In this document: in pieces, positions 1-10,000 of the stretch
How the letters are laid out: every line of letters begins with the position of its first letter
Position numbering within the stretch: the stretch's first letter is position 1
Origin: Kineobactrum sediminis
GTDB taxonomy: Bacteria; Pseudomonadota; Gammaproteobacteria; Pseudomonadales; Halieaceae
Direction of reading: 5' to 3'
Assembly (NCBI RefSeq): GCF_002868715.1
Contig: NZ_PKLZ01000011.1
Span: 1 to 64,000 of the forward strand
Length of the DNA: 64,000 bases
The notes under the pieces: model-generated
What the model was told of the DNA's origin: nothing
Seen by the model: the letters and a program-made list of their open reading frames with translations, nothing else
Databases searched by the model: none
Program-made: the position numbers and the translations under genes

Positions 1-93
1 CATCTGGCCTTTCAACGCTAACTAATTGATAGTTAAGGGTATCAGACCTCTCCACCGCACCTGCTTCTGCCTCTGTGCGCTGGAGGGAGGCGA

Positions 94-122
94 ACTATAC
101 GCAGAGGGATCATGGGGCGCAA
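94..122 (-). promoter_or_regulatory. Candidate strong sigma-70 promoter firing out of the left edge
   Basis: On the minus strand a -35 TTGCGC (117-122) and a -10 TATAGT (94-99) are separated by exactly 17 bases. The -10 is followed by a C-rich discriminator reading TCGCCTCCC, which resembles the GCGCC-type discriminators of stringently controlled rRNA promoters. No gene follows inside the remaining 93 bases, so the transcript leaves the window. An rRNA operon or a stable-RNA leader is one possibility and an ordinary gene another. Spacing and hexamers are seen; the identity of the product is inference. Confidence 0.35.
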
Positions 123-154
123 GCCCCTTGCCGTAAAAAACCTGAACTATCGTT

Positions 155-180
155 CGCAAGGGCGCCGTGGCGCCCTTGCG
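155..180 (-). terminator. Perfect 12-bp hairpin downstream of pssA
   Basis: Arms of 12 bases (155-166 and 169-180) are exact reverse complements around a 2-base centre. The structure starts 28 bases after the pssA stop on the minus strand. A T6 run occurs further on (135-140 as A6 on the plus strand) but not directly after the stem, so it is not a textbook intrinsic terminator. It could instead stabilise the 3' end of the pssA mRNA. Confidence 0.4.
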
Positions 181-207
181 ACTGCCTGCCGGGACAAGTG
201 CAACACG

Positions 208-1074
208 TCACGCCGCGGGCGTTTTTGCCTTGCGCCAGCGCTGCAACTGCATGATCGGGCCGGACACCGCATAGGCGAGAAACGCCATCAGCAGGATGGT
301 GGGCGGATTCAGGATAACCAGGCTGATGATCAACACCACCAGAATGATAACCACAAAGGGGACCCGACTACGGAAATCGACCCCCTTGAAGCTATAGTAG
401 GGAAAGTTCGCCATCATCAGCAGGCCCAGGACAGCGGTCATAACCGCGACCAGATAGGCGATTTCCGTTGGCAGTTGCTCGCCGACCCAGCCTATATCCC
501 AGCAGACCCACATGGTACTGGCAATCACCGCCGCGGCCGCCGGACTGGGAAGCCCGGTGAAATAATTCTTGTCCGCCGTGTCTATCTGGGTATTGAAACG
601 TGCCAGGCGCAAGGCGGCGCAGGCGACATAAACAAATGCCGCACTCCAGCCGAACTTGCCCAACTCCCCCAACGCCCAACTGAACATGACCAGCGCCGGC
701 GCAACACCAAAGGACACCATGTCGGACAAGCTGTCATATTCAGCACCGAACTTGCTGGAGGTATTGGTCATGCGCGCGATGCGACCGTCGAGGCCATCGA
801 ATATCAGCGCGAAGAAAATAGCCACCGCGGCGCTTTCAAAATCGCCCCGCATGGCCGAAACCACCGCATAGAAACCCGCAAATAATGCGCCGGTCGTGAA
901 CAGATTGGGCAGGAGGTAAACCCCCTTTCGGCGCACGGTCTGGCCGCCTTCGGACACTTCCTCTTCGTGTTCGTCAACAATCAGGTCCAGGGCCGGGGTC
1001 ACCGCATGTCGTTGCTGTTCCCGGGCGTCCGCTTGCGGCTCGCTGTCATCTTTATTGGTCATAGTAGTATCCAT
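208..1074 (-). CDS. pssA: CDP-diacylglycerol-serine O-phosphatidyltransferase
   Basis: This enzyme makes phosphatidylserine from CDP-diacylglycerol and L-serine in the inner membrane, the first step to phosphatidylethanolamine. The CDP-alcohol phosphotransferase signature is complete: D96-G97-x2-A100-R101, then G110, D114 and D118. The protein (288 residues) is membrane-integral, with several hydrophobic segments between residues 53 and 275. It carries about 50 mostly acidic residues ahead of the first membrane segment. The ATG at 1074 has only a weak ribosome site, and the Met at residue 5 is an alternative. It lies 22 bases downstream of ilvY on the same strand. pssA next to ilv genes is common in pseudomonad-type genomes, though here ilvC points away from it. 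Confidence 0.93.
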   Translation of the reverse strand: MDTTMTNKDDSEPQADAREQQRHAVTPALDLIVDEHEEEVSEGGQTVRRKGVYLLPNLFTTGALFAGFYAVVSAMRGDFESAAVAIFFALIFDGLDGRIARMTNTSSKFGAEYDSLSDMVSFGVAPALVMFSWALGELGKFGWSAAFVYVACAALRLARFNTQIDTADKNYFTGLPSPAAAAVIASTMWVCWDIGWVGEQLPTEIAYLVAVMTAVLGLLMMANFPYYSFKGVDFRSRVPFVVIILVVLIISLVILNPPTILLMAFLAYAVSGPIMQLQRWRKAKTPAA

Positions 1075-1096
1075 GTCCGCGTGTCATCAGAGTATA

Positions 1097-2005
1097 TCAA
1101 AGAGCTGCGCCATAGGTCTGTTGCGCCACATCCCACAAGGACTTGACCCTGGGGTCTGCCAGCCGGCTGCTCAGGCAGCACAACCCGATATCCAGCGCCG
1201 GCAGGGGCTCCCACACTGTTACCGGACTGACCCGCCCGGTAATGCCACTGGCCTGAATTACCAGGTCGGGGGCGATACCGACACCCAGGCCCAGGCCCAC
1301 CATGGCTACAATGGCCTCATGGCCCGACACCTGCGCGTAAATCCGCGGCTGGCTGCGGCGGCGCTCAAACCAACTGTCCAGCATATCCTTGGTGACTCCC
1401 CGCTCCGGCACGATAAAGGGAATGCCGGACCAGTCAAAGTCGGGGGAAGCGGGATCCCCGGAGAGCATGCTGCGCCGCACCGCACAATCACCGGCGGGAA
1501 TACACACCACCATGGGGGTTTGCAGCAACGACAGAAAACCGAGCTTCGGCGGCAAATATTGCGGGCGGCTGCTCACCGCCACATCATCCTGTCCCGAAAG
1601 CACCCGCTCGATACCATCCGCCTGGTCGCCGGTATGCATCATGATCTCCACCCCCGGCTGGCGCACGCGAAAGGCTTCCAGGACAGGTGCAAGAATACTG
1701 TAGCTGGCAGTCACCGAACAAAACAGGTTCACTTCGCCCGCGAGCTGGGCGTCGCCCCGCATCTGGCTGCGCACTTCGAGCCAGGCCGCCATGCTGCGCT
1801 GGGCATACTCGCGAAAGGTTCGGCCTGCGGGTGTCAGCCGCATACTGCGCTGGTCCCGCTCCAGTAGTACCTGGCCGAGATCCTCTTCGAGGCGCTGGAT
1901 GGTGCGACTGACAGCGCTGACACTGATATGCAGGCGCAGCGCAGCACGACTAAAATTAAGCGTTTCAGTCACAGCGAGAAAGATCTGCAGGCCACGGATA
2001 TCCAT
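1097..2005 (-). CDS. ilvY: LysR-type regulator of ilvC (IlvY)
   Basis: LysR-family activator of the divergent ilvC gene; in E. coli IlvY responds to acetolactate or acetohydroxybutyrate. A winged helix-turn-helix lies at about residues 18-37, with the typical RLEEDLGQ stretch following, and a periplasmic-binding-protein-like effector domain fills residues 90-300. An earlier TTG (2029) would add eight residues, but the ATG at 2005 gives the family's usual beginning MDIRGLQIF, so I chose it (302 aa). The gene is back to back with ilvC across about 108 bases that hold repeated TTTACGCAA elements. The assignment rests on the ilvC neighbourhood plus N-terminal similarity; the effector is inferred from the family. 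Confidence 0.88.
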   Translation of the reverse strand: MDIRGLQIFLAVTETLNFSRAALRLHISVSAVSRTIQRLEEDLGQVLLERDQRSMRLTPAGRTFREYAQRSMAAWLEVRSQMRGDAQLAGEVNLFCSVTASYSILAPVLEAFRVRQPGVEIMMHTGDQADGIERVLSGQDDVAVSSRPQYLPPKLGFLSLLQTPMVVCIPAGDCAVRRSMLSGDPASPDFDWSGIPFIVPERGVTKDMLDSWFERRRSQPRIYAQVSGHEAIVAMVGLGLGVGIAPDLVIQASGITGRVSPVTVWEPLPALDIGLCCLSSRLADPRVKSLWDVAQQTYGAAL

Positions 2006-2014
2006 CCGCCAATA

Positions 2015-2060
2015 TTGCACTTTACGCAAAACAGTTTCAACTATTTAGCGTTTTACGCAA
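2015..2060. promoter_or_regulatory. Candidate IlvY operator (two sites)
   Basis: Between ilvY and ilvC, positions 2015-2029 form TTGC-N7-GCAA, which fits the T-N11-A palindrome of LysR regulators. The element TTTACGCAA occurs twice, at 2021-2029 and 2052-2060. The second copy is part of an imperfect palindrome starting at 2045 and overlaps the ilvC -35 region. Two sites, one overlapping the -35, are what is expected for an activator of ilvC that also represses ilvY. Confidence 0.6.
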
Positions 2061-2080
2061 CACGCGGATTACCGTACAGT
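2052..2080 (+). promoter_or_regulatory. ilvC promoter
   Basis: TTTACG (2052-2057) and TACAGT (2075-2080) with a 17-base spacer, each four of six against consensus. The weak hexamers and the overlap of the -35 with the repeated TTTACGCAA element fit a promoter that depends on IlvY. The distance from the -10 to the ilvC ATG is 33 bases. Confidence 0.55.
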
Positions 2081-2113
2081 CTCTCCATCCAAGATCATTA
2101 CCGGAGCTTTACA

Positions 2114-3586
2114 ATGAGCAATAACTACTTCAATACCCTGCCCCTGCGCCTGCAACTGGAACAACTTGGCAAATGCCGCCTGATGAACCAGGCCGAGTTT
2201 GCAGATGGTGTGGAAAAATTACGTGGCAAGAAACTCGTTATCGTCGGCTGCGGCGCCCAGGGCCTGAACCAGGGCCTGAACCTGCGCGATAGCGGCCTGG
2301 ACGTATCCTACACGCTGCGCGAAAGTGCCATCACCGAAAAACGCCAGTCCTGGAACAACGCCAGTGACAATGGCTTCAAGGTGGGCACTTATGAACAGAT
2401 GATCCCCAAGGCAGACCTGGTGCTCAACCTGACCCCGGACAAGCAGCACACCGCCGTGGTTAATGAGGTCATGCCGTTAATGAAGGAAAACGCCTGCCTG
2501 GCCTACTCCCACGGCTTTAACATCGTCGAAGAGGGCATGAAAATCCGCCCGGACATTACGGTGATCATGGTGGCCCCCAAGTGCCCCGGCACCGAGGTAC
2601 GCGAGGAATACAAGCGCGGCTTCGGCGTACCGACGCTGATCGCCGTACACACCGAAAACGATCCCCATGGCGAAGGCCTGGAACTGGCCAAGGCTTATGC
2701 GGCGGGCACCGGTGGCCACCGCGCGGGAGTACTGGAATCCTCCTTCATCGCCGAGGTCAAGTCTGACCTGATGGGTGAACAGACCATCCTCTGCGGCATG
2801 TTGCAGACCGGTTCCATCCTCTGCTTTGACAAGATGGTAGAGAAAGGCATTGATTCCGGCTACGCCTCAAAGCTGGTCCAGTATGGCTGGGAAACCATAA
2901 CCGAGGGCCTCAAGCACGGCGGCATCACCAACATGATGGACCGGCTGTCGAACCCCGCGAAGCTGCGCGCGTTCTACATGGCGGAAGAGCTGAAGGAGAT
3001 CATGCGACCCCTGTATGAGAAGCATCAGGACGACATCATGTCCGGTGAGTTCTCCAGGACCATGATGGAAGACTGGGCCAACGATGACGCCAATCTGCTC
3101 AAATGGCGCGCCGCCACCGCGGAAACCGCGTTTGAGAAAGCGACCGGTACCGATGCCGAGATAAGCGAACAGGCATTTTATGACAACGGTATTTTGATGG
3201 TGGCCATGGTCAAGGCCGGAGTTGAACTGGCCTTTGAAACCATGGTGTCCGCCGGCATCATCGATGAATCAGCCTACTATGAGTCACTGCATGAGACGCC
3301 GCTGATCGCCAATACCATCGCGCGCAAGAAGCTGTATGAAATGAATGTGGTCATCTCTGATACTGCAGAATACGGGTGCTACCTGTTTGATCACGCCTGC
3401 CGTCCGCTGCTGGCGGATTTCATGGCGAACATCACCACCGATGTCATTGGCAAGTCCATCGGCGGCGACAACAGCGTGGATAACCAGGAGCTGATCATTG
3501 TCAATGAATCCATCCGCTCGCACCCCGTGGAAACTATTGGCAAGGAACTGCGCGGCTATATGACGGCGATGAAGCGCATCGTCTGA
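2114..3586 (+). CDS. ilvC: Ketol-acid reductoisomerase (NADP+), class II
   Basis: Converts acetolactate and acetohydroxybutyrate to the dihydroxy acids of valine, leucine and isoleucine synthesis, using NADPH and Mg2+ in the cytoplasm. The product is 490 residues, the length of the long class II enzymes such as E. coli IlvC, and about 150 longer than class I. It begins [20 protein letters not shown], almost the E. coli start, and has the GCGAQG nucleotide-binding loop at about residues 45-50. An open frame extends upstream to 1928, but the ATG at 2114 matches the family. It is monocistronic: an intrinsic terminator follows 34 bases after the stop. Confidence 0.97.
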   Translation: MSNNYFNTLPLRLQLEQLGKCRLMNQAEFADGVEKLRGKKLVIVGCGAQGLNQGLNLRDSGLDVSYTLRESAITEKRQSWNNASDNGFKVGTYEQMIPKADLVLNLTPDKQHTAVVNEVMPLMKENACLAYSHGFNIVEEGMKIRPDITVIMVAPKCPGTEVREEYKRGFGVPTLIAVHTENDPHGEGLELAKAYAAGTGGHRAGVLESSFIAEVKSDLMGEQTILCGMLQTGSILCFDKMVEKGIDSGYASKLVQYGWETITEGLKHGGITNMMDRLSNPAKLRAFYMAEELKEIMRPLYEKHQDDIMSGEFSRTMMEDWANDDANLLKWRAATAETAFEKATGTDAEISEQAFYDNGILMVAMVKAGVELAFETMVSAGIIDESAYYESLHETPLIANTIARKKLYEMNVVISDTAEYGCYLFDHACRPLLADFMANITTDVIGKSIGGDNSVDNQELIIVNESIRSHPVETIGKELRGYMTAMKRIV

Positions 3587-3620
3587 ACCCGGCCTGCAGT
3601 TAGCCGGCAACCAGCATCAA

Positions 3621-3644
3621 GGGGCTCTTCGGAGCCCCTTTTTT
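3621..3644 (+). terminator. Rho-independent terminator of ilvC
   Basis: GGGGCTC (3621-3627), loop TTCG, GAGCCCC (3632-3638), then six T residues to 3644. A 7-bp GC-rich stem with a stable UUCG tetraloop and U tract is canonical. It works in the ilvC direction only; there is no T run on the other side for ilvN. Confidence 0.93.
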
Positions 3645-3695
3645 ATGGGTATTAATCAAGAAGAAACGGCAGCGCAACGGCTAACCAGGAACACA

Positions 3696-4187
3696 CTAGA
3701 GCTTTAGGACCTTTTCCCCGCGGGAAATACCGGCGATTCCCGAACGCACCACCTCAAGAATATCCGCCTCTCCCATCGCCGCCACAAATGAATCCAGCTT
3801 CTCGCCGGTTCCAGTGAGCTGGATGGTGTAGGTGTTGGGGCCCACATCCACAATCTGGCCTCGAAAGATATCAGTAGTGCGCTTGATCTCATCGCGCTGA
3901 CTACCCGAGGCGCGCACCTTGATCAACAACAGGTCCCGCTCAATGTGGGCGCCCTCGGTAAGGTCCACCAGCTTCACCACATCAACCAGCTTGTTCAGCT
4001 GCTTGGTGATCTGCTCCATGGTCTTGTCATCGCCTTCCGTGGTGAGGGTAAGGCGGGACAGCGATGGGTCCTCGGTAGGCGCCACATTCAGTGTCTCGAT
4101 ATTGTAGCCGCGCTGGGAGAACAGGCCGATTACGCGAGACAGGGCGCCGGGTTCGTTTTCAACCAGGATAGAAATAATACGTCGCAT
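3696..4187 (-). CDS. ilvN: Acetolactate synthase small (regulatory) subunit
   Basis: Regulatory subunit of acetohydroxyacid synthase; it binds valine at its ACT domain and passes feedback inhibition to the catalytic subunit. The protein (163 aa) starts MRRIISILVENEPGALSRV, the canonical ACT opening, and carries the C-terminal small-subunit domain with IFRGQIVDV at about residue 108. Several in-frame starts exist upstream. The ATG at 4187 matches the family and stands 7 bases after a GAGGA ribosome site, while the adjacent ATG at 4190 overlaps the ilvI stop codon. Translation is very probably coupled to ilvI. It is closest to E. coli IlvH. Confidence 0.95.
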   Translation of the reverse strand: MRRIISILVENEPGALSRVIGLFSQRGYNIETLNVAPTEDPSLSRLTLTTEGDDKTMEQITKQLNKLVDVVKLVDLTEGAHIERDLLLIKVRASGSQRDEIKRTTDIFRGQIVDVGPNTYTIQLTGTGEKLDSFVAAMGEADILEVVRSGIAGISRGEKVLKL

Positions 4188-4189
4188 CA

Positions 4190-5935
4190 TCAGGTCCTCT
4201 CGTTCTTGCTCAGCCACATGTCTTTCATGGCGCCATTGGGGGCAATGTGCATGGGGTACACGTGCTCCATGGGATCGATAAAGATATCGAGGAACACCAG
4301 CTTGTCCTTCATGGCAAAGGCTTCATCCATGCGCGCATCCAGCTCATCCAGCCTGGTGACCTGGATACCCACGTGGCCGTAGGATTCCACCAGCTTGACG
4401 AAGTCGGGCAAGGAGTCCTCGTAGGTACTCATGGCATGGCGACCTTCGTAATGCATGTCCTGCCACTGCTTGACCATGCCCAGGTAGTTATTGCGCAGGT
4501 TGATGATCTTGATCGGCGTCTTGTACTGGGTGCAGGTGGACAGCTCCTGGATATTCATCTGGATACTGCCCTCACCGGTAACACAGGCCACATTCATATC
4601 GGGGAAGGCAAGCTGTACACCCATGGCGGCGGGCAAGCCAAAGCCCATGGTCCCCAGGCCACCGGAGTTGATCCAGCGGCGCGGCTGGTCGAACTTGTAG
4701 TACTGGGCCGCAAACATCTGGTGCTGGCCGACATCCGAGGTGACATAGGCGTCGCCATTGGTGGCGCGGTACAGGCTTTCAATAACCTGCTGGGGCATGA
4801 TGCGGTCGCTTTCGCCATAGCGACGACCGGTCCACAGCCCATGCTTGCCGCGCCACTCCTCAATCTGCTGCCACCAGCGCCCAAGGGCGCCGCTATCGGG
4901 CAACTCAGGTGTTTTTTCCTGCAGGCCATCGATGATCTCCAGCAGATCCTCAAGCACCGACCTCACCGGCCCGACAATCGGGATATCCGAGGACACCGTT
5001 TTGGAAATCGAGGTGGGGTCAATATCGATGTGGATGATCTTGGCGCCGGGGCAGAACTTGCCCACGGTGTTGGTCACGCGGTCATCAAAGCGCGCGCCCA
5101 CCGCCAGAATCACATCACTGTGGTGCATGGCCATGTTGGCTTCATAGAAGCCGTGCATACCGAGCATACCCAGGAACTGGGGGTCGGTAGCCGGATACGC
5201 ACCCAGCCCCATCAGGGTGTTGGTGACAGGGTATTTCAGCTTCCGCGCCAGCTGTGTCAGCAGGTCACTGGCTTCACCCAGGATCACGCCACCGCCACTG
5301 TAGATAATCGGTCGCTTGGCGCCCAGCAGCATCTTCGCGGCCTTGCGGATCTGGCCGGTATGGCCGCGCTGGGCGGGCGCGTATGAGCGCAACTTGACCG
5401 ATTCCGGGTAGTGGTACTCGAATTTTTCATCCGGACGGGTACAGTCCTTGGGAATATCAATCACCACCGGGCCAGGGCGGCCGGTCGTGGCGATATGAAA
5501 CGCCTTCTTGATGATTTCAGGAATGTCTTCCGCATGGCGCACCATGAAGCTGTGCTTCACAATAGGTCGGGAGATACCGACCATGTCGGTTTCCTGGAAC
5601 GCGTCCTCGCCTATCAGGTGCGTAGCCACCTGGCCGGACAGCACCACCATGGGAATGGAATCCATATACGCCGTGGCGATTCCGGTGATGGCATTGGTGG
5701 CCCCGGGGCCGGATGTCACCAGCACCACACCGGGCTTGCCGGTGGCACGGGCGTAGCCGTCGGCGGCATGGGTTGCAGCCTGTTCGTGGCGCACCAGCAC
5801 GTGGGGCACCTTGTTGGTTTTGAACAGGGCATCGTAAATATGCAGTACGGCACCACCGGGGTAGCCGAATATAAATTCCACGCCTTCGTCTTCGAGGGCA
5901 CGGGCGATCATCTCACCGCCGGATAACAACTCCAC
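4190..5935 (-). CDS. ilvI: Acetolactate synthase large (catalytic) subunit
   Basis: Thiamine-diphosphate enzyme that condenses pyruvate with pyruvate or 2-ketobutyrate, the first common step of branched-chain amino acid synthesis. Start chosen at GTG 5935: a GGGAGA ribosome site lies 6 bases upstream and the protein then begins [10 protein letters not shown], like E. coli IlvI; a TTG at 5956 would add seven residues. The product is 581 aa. The N-terminal ThDP domain contains the catalytic glutamate in RHEQAA (E51), and the C-terminal ThDP domain ends in NN followed by YLGMVKQW. The metal-binding motif reads GEGS rather than GDGS, a change that I recall in related proteobacterial enzymes. It forms an operon with ilvN. 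Confidence 0.95.
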   Translation of the reverse strand: MELLSGGEMIARALEDEGVEFIFGYPGGAVLHIYDALFKTNKVPHVLVRHEQAATHAADGYARATGKPGVVLVTSGPGATNAITGIATAYMDSIPMVVLSGQVATHLIGEDAFQETDMVGISRPIVKHSFMVRHAEDIPEIIKKAFHIATTGRPGPVVIDIPKDCTRPDEKFEYHYPESVKLRSYAPAQRGHTGQIRKAAKMLLGAKRPIIYSGGGVILGEASDLLTQLARKLKYPVTNTLMGLGAYPATDPQFLGMLGMHGFYEANMAMHHSDVILAVGARFDDRVTNTVGKFCPGAKIIHIDIDPTSISKTVSSDIPIVGPVRSVLEDLLEIIDGLQEKTPELPDSGALGRWWQQIEEWRGKHGLWTGRRYGESDRIMPQQVIESLYRATNGDAYVTSDVGQHQMFAAQYYKFDQPRRWINSGGLGTMGFGLPAAMGVQLAFPDMNVACVTGEGSIQMNIQELSTCTQYKTPIKIINLRNNYLGMVKQWQDMHYEGRHAMSTYEDSLPDFVKLVESYGHVGIQVTRLDELDARMDEAFAMKDKLVFLDIFIDPMEHVYPMHIAPNGAMKDMWLSKNERT

Positions 5936-6310
5936 AATCTTTCTCCCAGATAACAAAACGCCCGGCGCGTAACCCTCGCCGAAGCTGTTCCGATAGATGT
6001 GTGAGCGTTGCGAAGACAGTACCTGAACCGGTACCGGATTGGCGACGCCACCCCCTTGAGGCGAGATACACTGCTCGAGACCAAGCCCACCGGATATTAC
6101 CCGGAAGGGCTATCCACGGAGGAAAACGATCACGAACACCCGTGTATCGGTCGCCCTGCGAGGTAGCGCAGTGTCTGGCCCTCAACCCGGCCAATGCGGC
6201 ACGGGATGAATACGGGACTCAAAACAGCCGGCACGAATAATCACATCGTGCTGGTAGACCATGGGCCGAGGGTACCCGGCAGTAGTCGTTGCCATTAGTG
6301 AGACCGGAGT
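5936..6310 (-). other. Long untranslated leader of ilvI
   Basis: About 375 bases separate the likely ilvI promoter from the GTG start. I looked on the minus strand for a leader peptide rich in Ile/Leu/Val codons and for an antiterminator/terminator pair. One 37-codon ORF (ATG at 6295) exists but has no run of regulatory codons, and no GC hairpin followed by a T tract was found. The function of this leader is therefore open. The plus strand of the same stretch holds no gene either. Confidence 0.4.
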
Positions 6311-6339
6311 ATTGTTGGCGGCAGCGCGCAATTTGTCAA
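6311..6339 (-). promoter_or_regulatory. Candidate promoter of ilvI-ilvN
   Basis: A perfect -35 TTGACA (6334-6339) and a -10 AACAAT (6311-6316) lie 17 bases apart on the minus strand. The next gene in that direction is ilvI. No better pair was seen closer to the ilvI start. Confidence 0.55.
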
Positions 6340-6442
6340 CGGCCATAGCCGTTAAAAATCCTCTTTGCGACCAGCTGCCGATTGCACACCCACTCCGGGT
6401 GGGGTAATTTACAGGGGTAATGATTCGCAGAGGCGAGGAAAA

Positions 6443-6913
6443 ATGCATATAAAACCAGTGTTCCGCAAAGGCTTGCAAGGCGGCATGATCGTGTTATTGG
6501 CCGCAGGCAGTGTGCAGGTGGCTGCTGCGGACGCGTATTATCGCTGGCTGGATGACCGGGGCATCCCGGTGCATAGCGATCGACCGCCGGCAGCAGGGAT
6601 AGATTATGAGGTCATCTCGAGCCAATCCGGACTGAAACGGGTGGTTCCCGCAGAGCAAGGGGCGGTGCCGAAAGAGGTAGAGCCACGCGTGGGGAATGAG
6701 TTCGAGACGGTAGACTCGCGTTCTGCAACCAAAGACACAATGAACGCAGAATACTGCCAGCGCGCCCGCGAGAACCTGGATACTCTGCAAATTAGTAAAG
6801 GAGGGCGTATTCGCGTTCGCAATGACCAGGGAGAATTGAGATACCTGGATGAAGAGCAGGTGGCAGGGGAAAAGCGCATCGCCGAAGAGGCCATCAAACT
6901 CTATTGTGATTAA
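6443..6913 (+). CDS. DUF4124-domain secreted protein
   Basis: A 156-residue exported protein of unknown function. Residues 1-29 form a signal peptide ending AAA before DAYYRW. The segment YYRWLDDRGIPVHSDRPP is a typical DUF4124 start, a small domain common in gammaproteobacterial envelope proteins, and the remainder is charged and probably helical. The ATG at 6443 follows an AGGAAAA ribosome site; an upstream open frame from 6365 lacks one and would spoil the signal peptide. It stands alone, divergent from ilvI and convergent with the pilY1 gene, so context gives no function. A role in the envelope is inference. Confidence 0.8.
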   Translation: MHIKPVFRKGLQGGMIVLLAAGSVQVAAADAYYRWLDDRGIPVHSDRPPAAGIDYEVISSQSGLKRVVPAEQGAVPKEVEPRVGNEFETVDSRSATKDTMNAEYCQRARENLDTLQISKGGRIRVRNDQGELRYLDEEQVAGEKRIAEEAIKLYCD

Positions 6914-7015
6914 TTCCGGCTAAGCTTGCCAAACTCCCCCACTTGCTTTTCATCTCACTGAAAATAACGATCGACCCCTCGAGCTCAACTCGAAGAGCCA
7001 ATAGTTGGACACAAG

Positions 7016-10000
7016 CTACTGGCGCTCTAAATCCTCAGTGAAGAACACTCGGCGAATCTGCGGATTGATCGCGGGATCGAGCTGTTCGAATGAAAAACCG
7101 TCCCAACCGATAATACCGGTCCGGACTTCCCCGCAGGGTGGCGTCTCACACACAGGCTCATAATTCGAGCAATCAGTGGCGGTACAACCTTCGGGTATCC
7201 TGACCGTTACCACGATCGGTGGAATCGGGATGCCACCGCCATCAATTTCCTGACCCGTTGGCACTTCTGGATTGAAGAAGTCTACCGCATAGCCCCTGCC
7301 TATACCGATCGGTGAACCACAGATGTCTCCTGGGGCACCGCCGGGCTGGAAGGTGTTGAAAAACACCCGTCCGCCACCGACAACTGCCGGGTTGGCCACC
7401 TGTTCTCCCTGATTCGGTAAATCCAGCCACCAGCCCTTGAAGTTCTGCAGATTCTCCCCGTCAGGAAAAGGGGTGCCGATCTGATGCATATCCTCGCCCT
7501 CAAGATCCACTACCGTCCTCTCCCACGACCCCGTCGTGGAATCTTCCTCCTCCTGCCAATCCAGGTATGGCTCTTCGATCAGCGCGTAGAAGCGGTTCTG
7601 GACATCGGCCGTATAGGGATAGTTGCTTTCCAGAGGCCGCTCACGATCACCCGTCCCGATTGCGACCGCGATCTGACCATTGGTCGGCAACGGCGAGGCA
7701 GTGGGTGAATTGTAGAAACGACGGGTGTTGCCGGGCATGGAGGCAATTTTCTCGATACGCCAGTCGCCTTGCTCACGGTCCACTATGACACCGTCCGGTA
7801 TGGTTGTGAGACCAACCAGACTCTGGACATAGTCTGCGAAGCGTATCCTGTAGAGATTGCCCTTCACATCTGCAACATAGGCCAGCTCAATCACGCCATC
7901 AACATTTATATCCACTGTAGCAATATCAGACATCACAGGCGCGTCGGTTGGGAACCATTTAAGGCGGGCACCTGACAAAGCGTCAAGGACATACACTCCC
8001 TTGCCTTTCGCACTGTCACACTCAGTAGGATAGGCCGCCTGATCAATATCCAGGCAGGCATCATAGCCGCCGCCGAAGATGATCACGGGCGCAGGGTCCG
8101 CATCATTGCCGGGGTATTCCGCTATGAACACACCTTGCGGGGTGGACCAGGTTTGGCCTAGCGAAGCAAAGTCCGTACCGGTACAGTTTCCTGCGTCATC
8201 ACAGCCCTGCTTCCACAAAAACAGCGGACTGTCCGGGATGGTGACATCAAAACCGTAAACCATCCTGCCACCCCGCCTCATGGTGGGGAAAATGTAAGCG
8301 TAATCAAGCTCTCCCACTCCCGAATCTGCCGGATCCACGGGGTCATCATACTTCACGTGCAGACCGGTGGGGCCGTCAAAAAAGTAATCCTTGGGTTCTG
8401 CATCCGGATCTTCAGCATCGACAAGCACACCCTCGAACGCAATCACCGGGTCGTCATCATAAAGTCGTTGCAGTTTCCCATAGTGCTCGGGCGCGACGAA
8501 ACCCCAGCGCTCACTCCCATTGCTGGCATCCACCGCACGGAACAGGCCGTCGTTGGCACCATAAAAAATAATTACCGTGTCGTCATCGTATCGAATCGAG
8601 AGCGGCCTTGAGTGCACCACATCTCCGTGCACGCTCGGCCTCGCAAGCGTATCACCAAGATAGGCGGCTTCGTTCGCACCCTGGAGATCACCCGCCATGA
8701 AATCGAAAATGTCGGTGCCGCCAAAAGACGCCGCTTCATCAAAAAGGTCAATTATCGCGCCAGCGCTATTAACCGTGTAAAGGTTGCGCGCGGCCCCCGA
8801 CGCCAGCAAGCGGATTCTCTGGCCAACACCACCCTTTTCCACAAAGGGTCCGTCCGGCAAATCGGAATACTCCCTTGAGGCCTCAATCGCTGTCCCACAG
8901 GCACTGGCCACCGGAGGATTGATCCCCAGGCTTTCCCAATAATCAATTGTATCCTCGGTCCACAGGCTCTTGGCGCAATCTCTCGGGAAGCCTGTCTGGC
9001 TGTTAATGGCCTGGGTGAAGTCGGCGTCTGCCAATTCTGCCACGCCATTGAACAACGCCAACTGATAGCGCTTCAGGTTACCGTACCAGCGCGGGGCCTT
9101 GCCCAGTTCCGGCCGGAACATGCCAATATAAACCTCGTTTTCAACCTGTGTTCTGTTGGTGGTACTCAATGGCAGGGTAACCGCCGCGAAGCTTGAGGCC
9201 TTGGCCACAATGTCTCCCAACGATATTTCCAGCGCCTTCAGGATCGCCTCTTCACTTTTCGCCTGAAAATACTGGCCGCCACCGGCGTTGGCGGCACTGA
9301 ACCAGAGCCCGCTCAGGTCAGCCTGTTGTTGCTTGTTAAAGACGTCCACTGTGTAGGTGATAACCTTGACACGCTGGTTGTGGGCTTCGTAGATACCGTC
9401 GCCATCCAGATCTTCGTTAAATGTGTAGGGGACACCCACATTGAAAAGAAACTTGGACCAGTCATCCATGTTGTAGCTGATGCCACTGGAGGTATCGAAC
9501 TCTCCAGAGGCCTGGATCTCGGTGACCGTCACATCTTGGCAGGTCGGCGGAATCACTTGTGCCGGAACATTAACGGTGTATTTAAGGCGATTATTTTTAC
9601 AACCGGAAGATACCGCGGGACTCGAACAGGAACAATTCGAAGCACCCGCAGGGCATTCATCTACCGCACAATCACCAAGCTGGTTACTCCGATAACAGGC
9701 TGCTGAGGTAAAATCATAAGAAGCCACCGTTTGTTCGTCGCTGCAGACCTCCTCCTCCGTTTCCACGGTAATGAATTCCGGCATCGGCAGCGGCGCACCA
9801 CTCTCCCCCGCCAAAGCATTTGGTGCGGTCAACCCCGCTTCAGCATAGGCCGCTTTCAAGGCATTAGTGTTAGCAGTGTCATCGCCGGCGATAGAGCCGT
9901 TGGTGTTATTGCCGATAAAGATCATGTAAGTGTCGGCACATATATCGGTGGAACTCAGGGGCGAACTGAATGTATTCCATTGGGATGTATATGCGTTGGC

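Noticed and set aside
4247-5386. 379-codon + strand frame opposite ilvI
   Set aside because: Lies wholly within the conserved acetolactate synthase gene; composition (His, Gly, Gln, Val rich) is that of an antisense frame.
6182-6293. 37-codon minus-strand ORF in the ilvI leader as attenuator leader peptide
   Set aside because: No run of Ile, Leu or Val codons and no terminator hairpin follows it.
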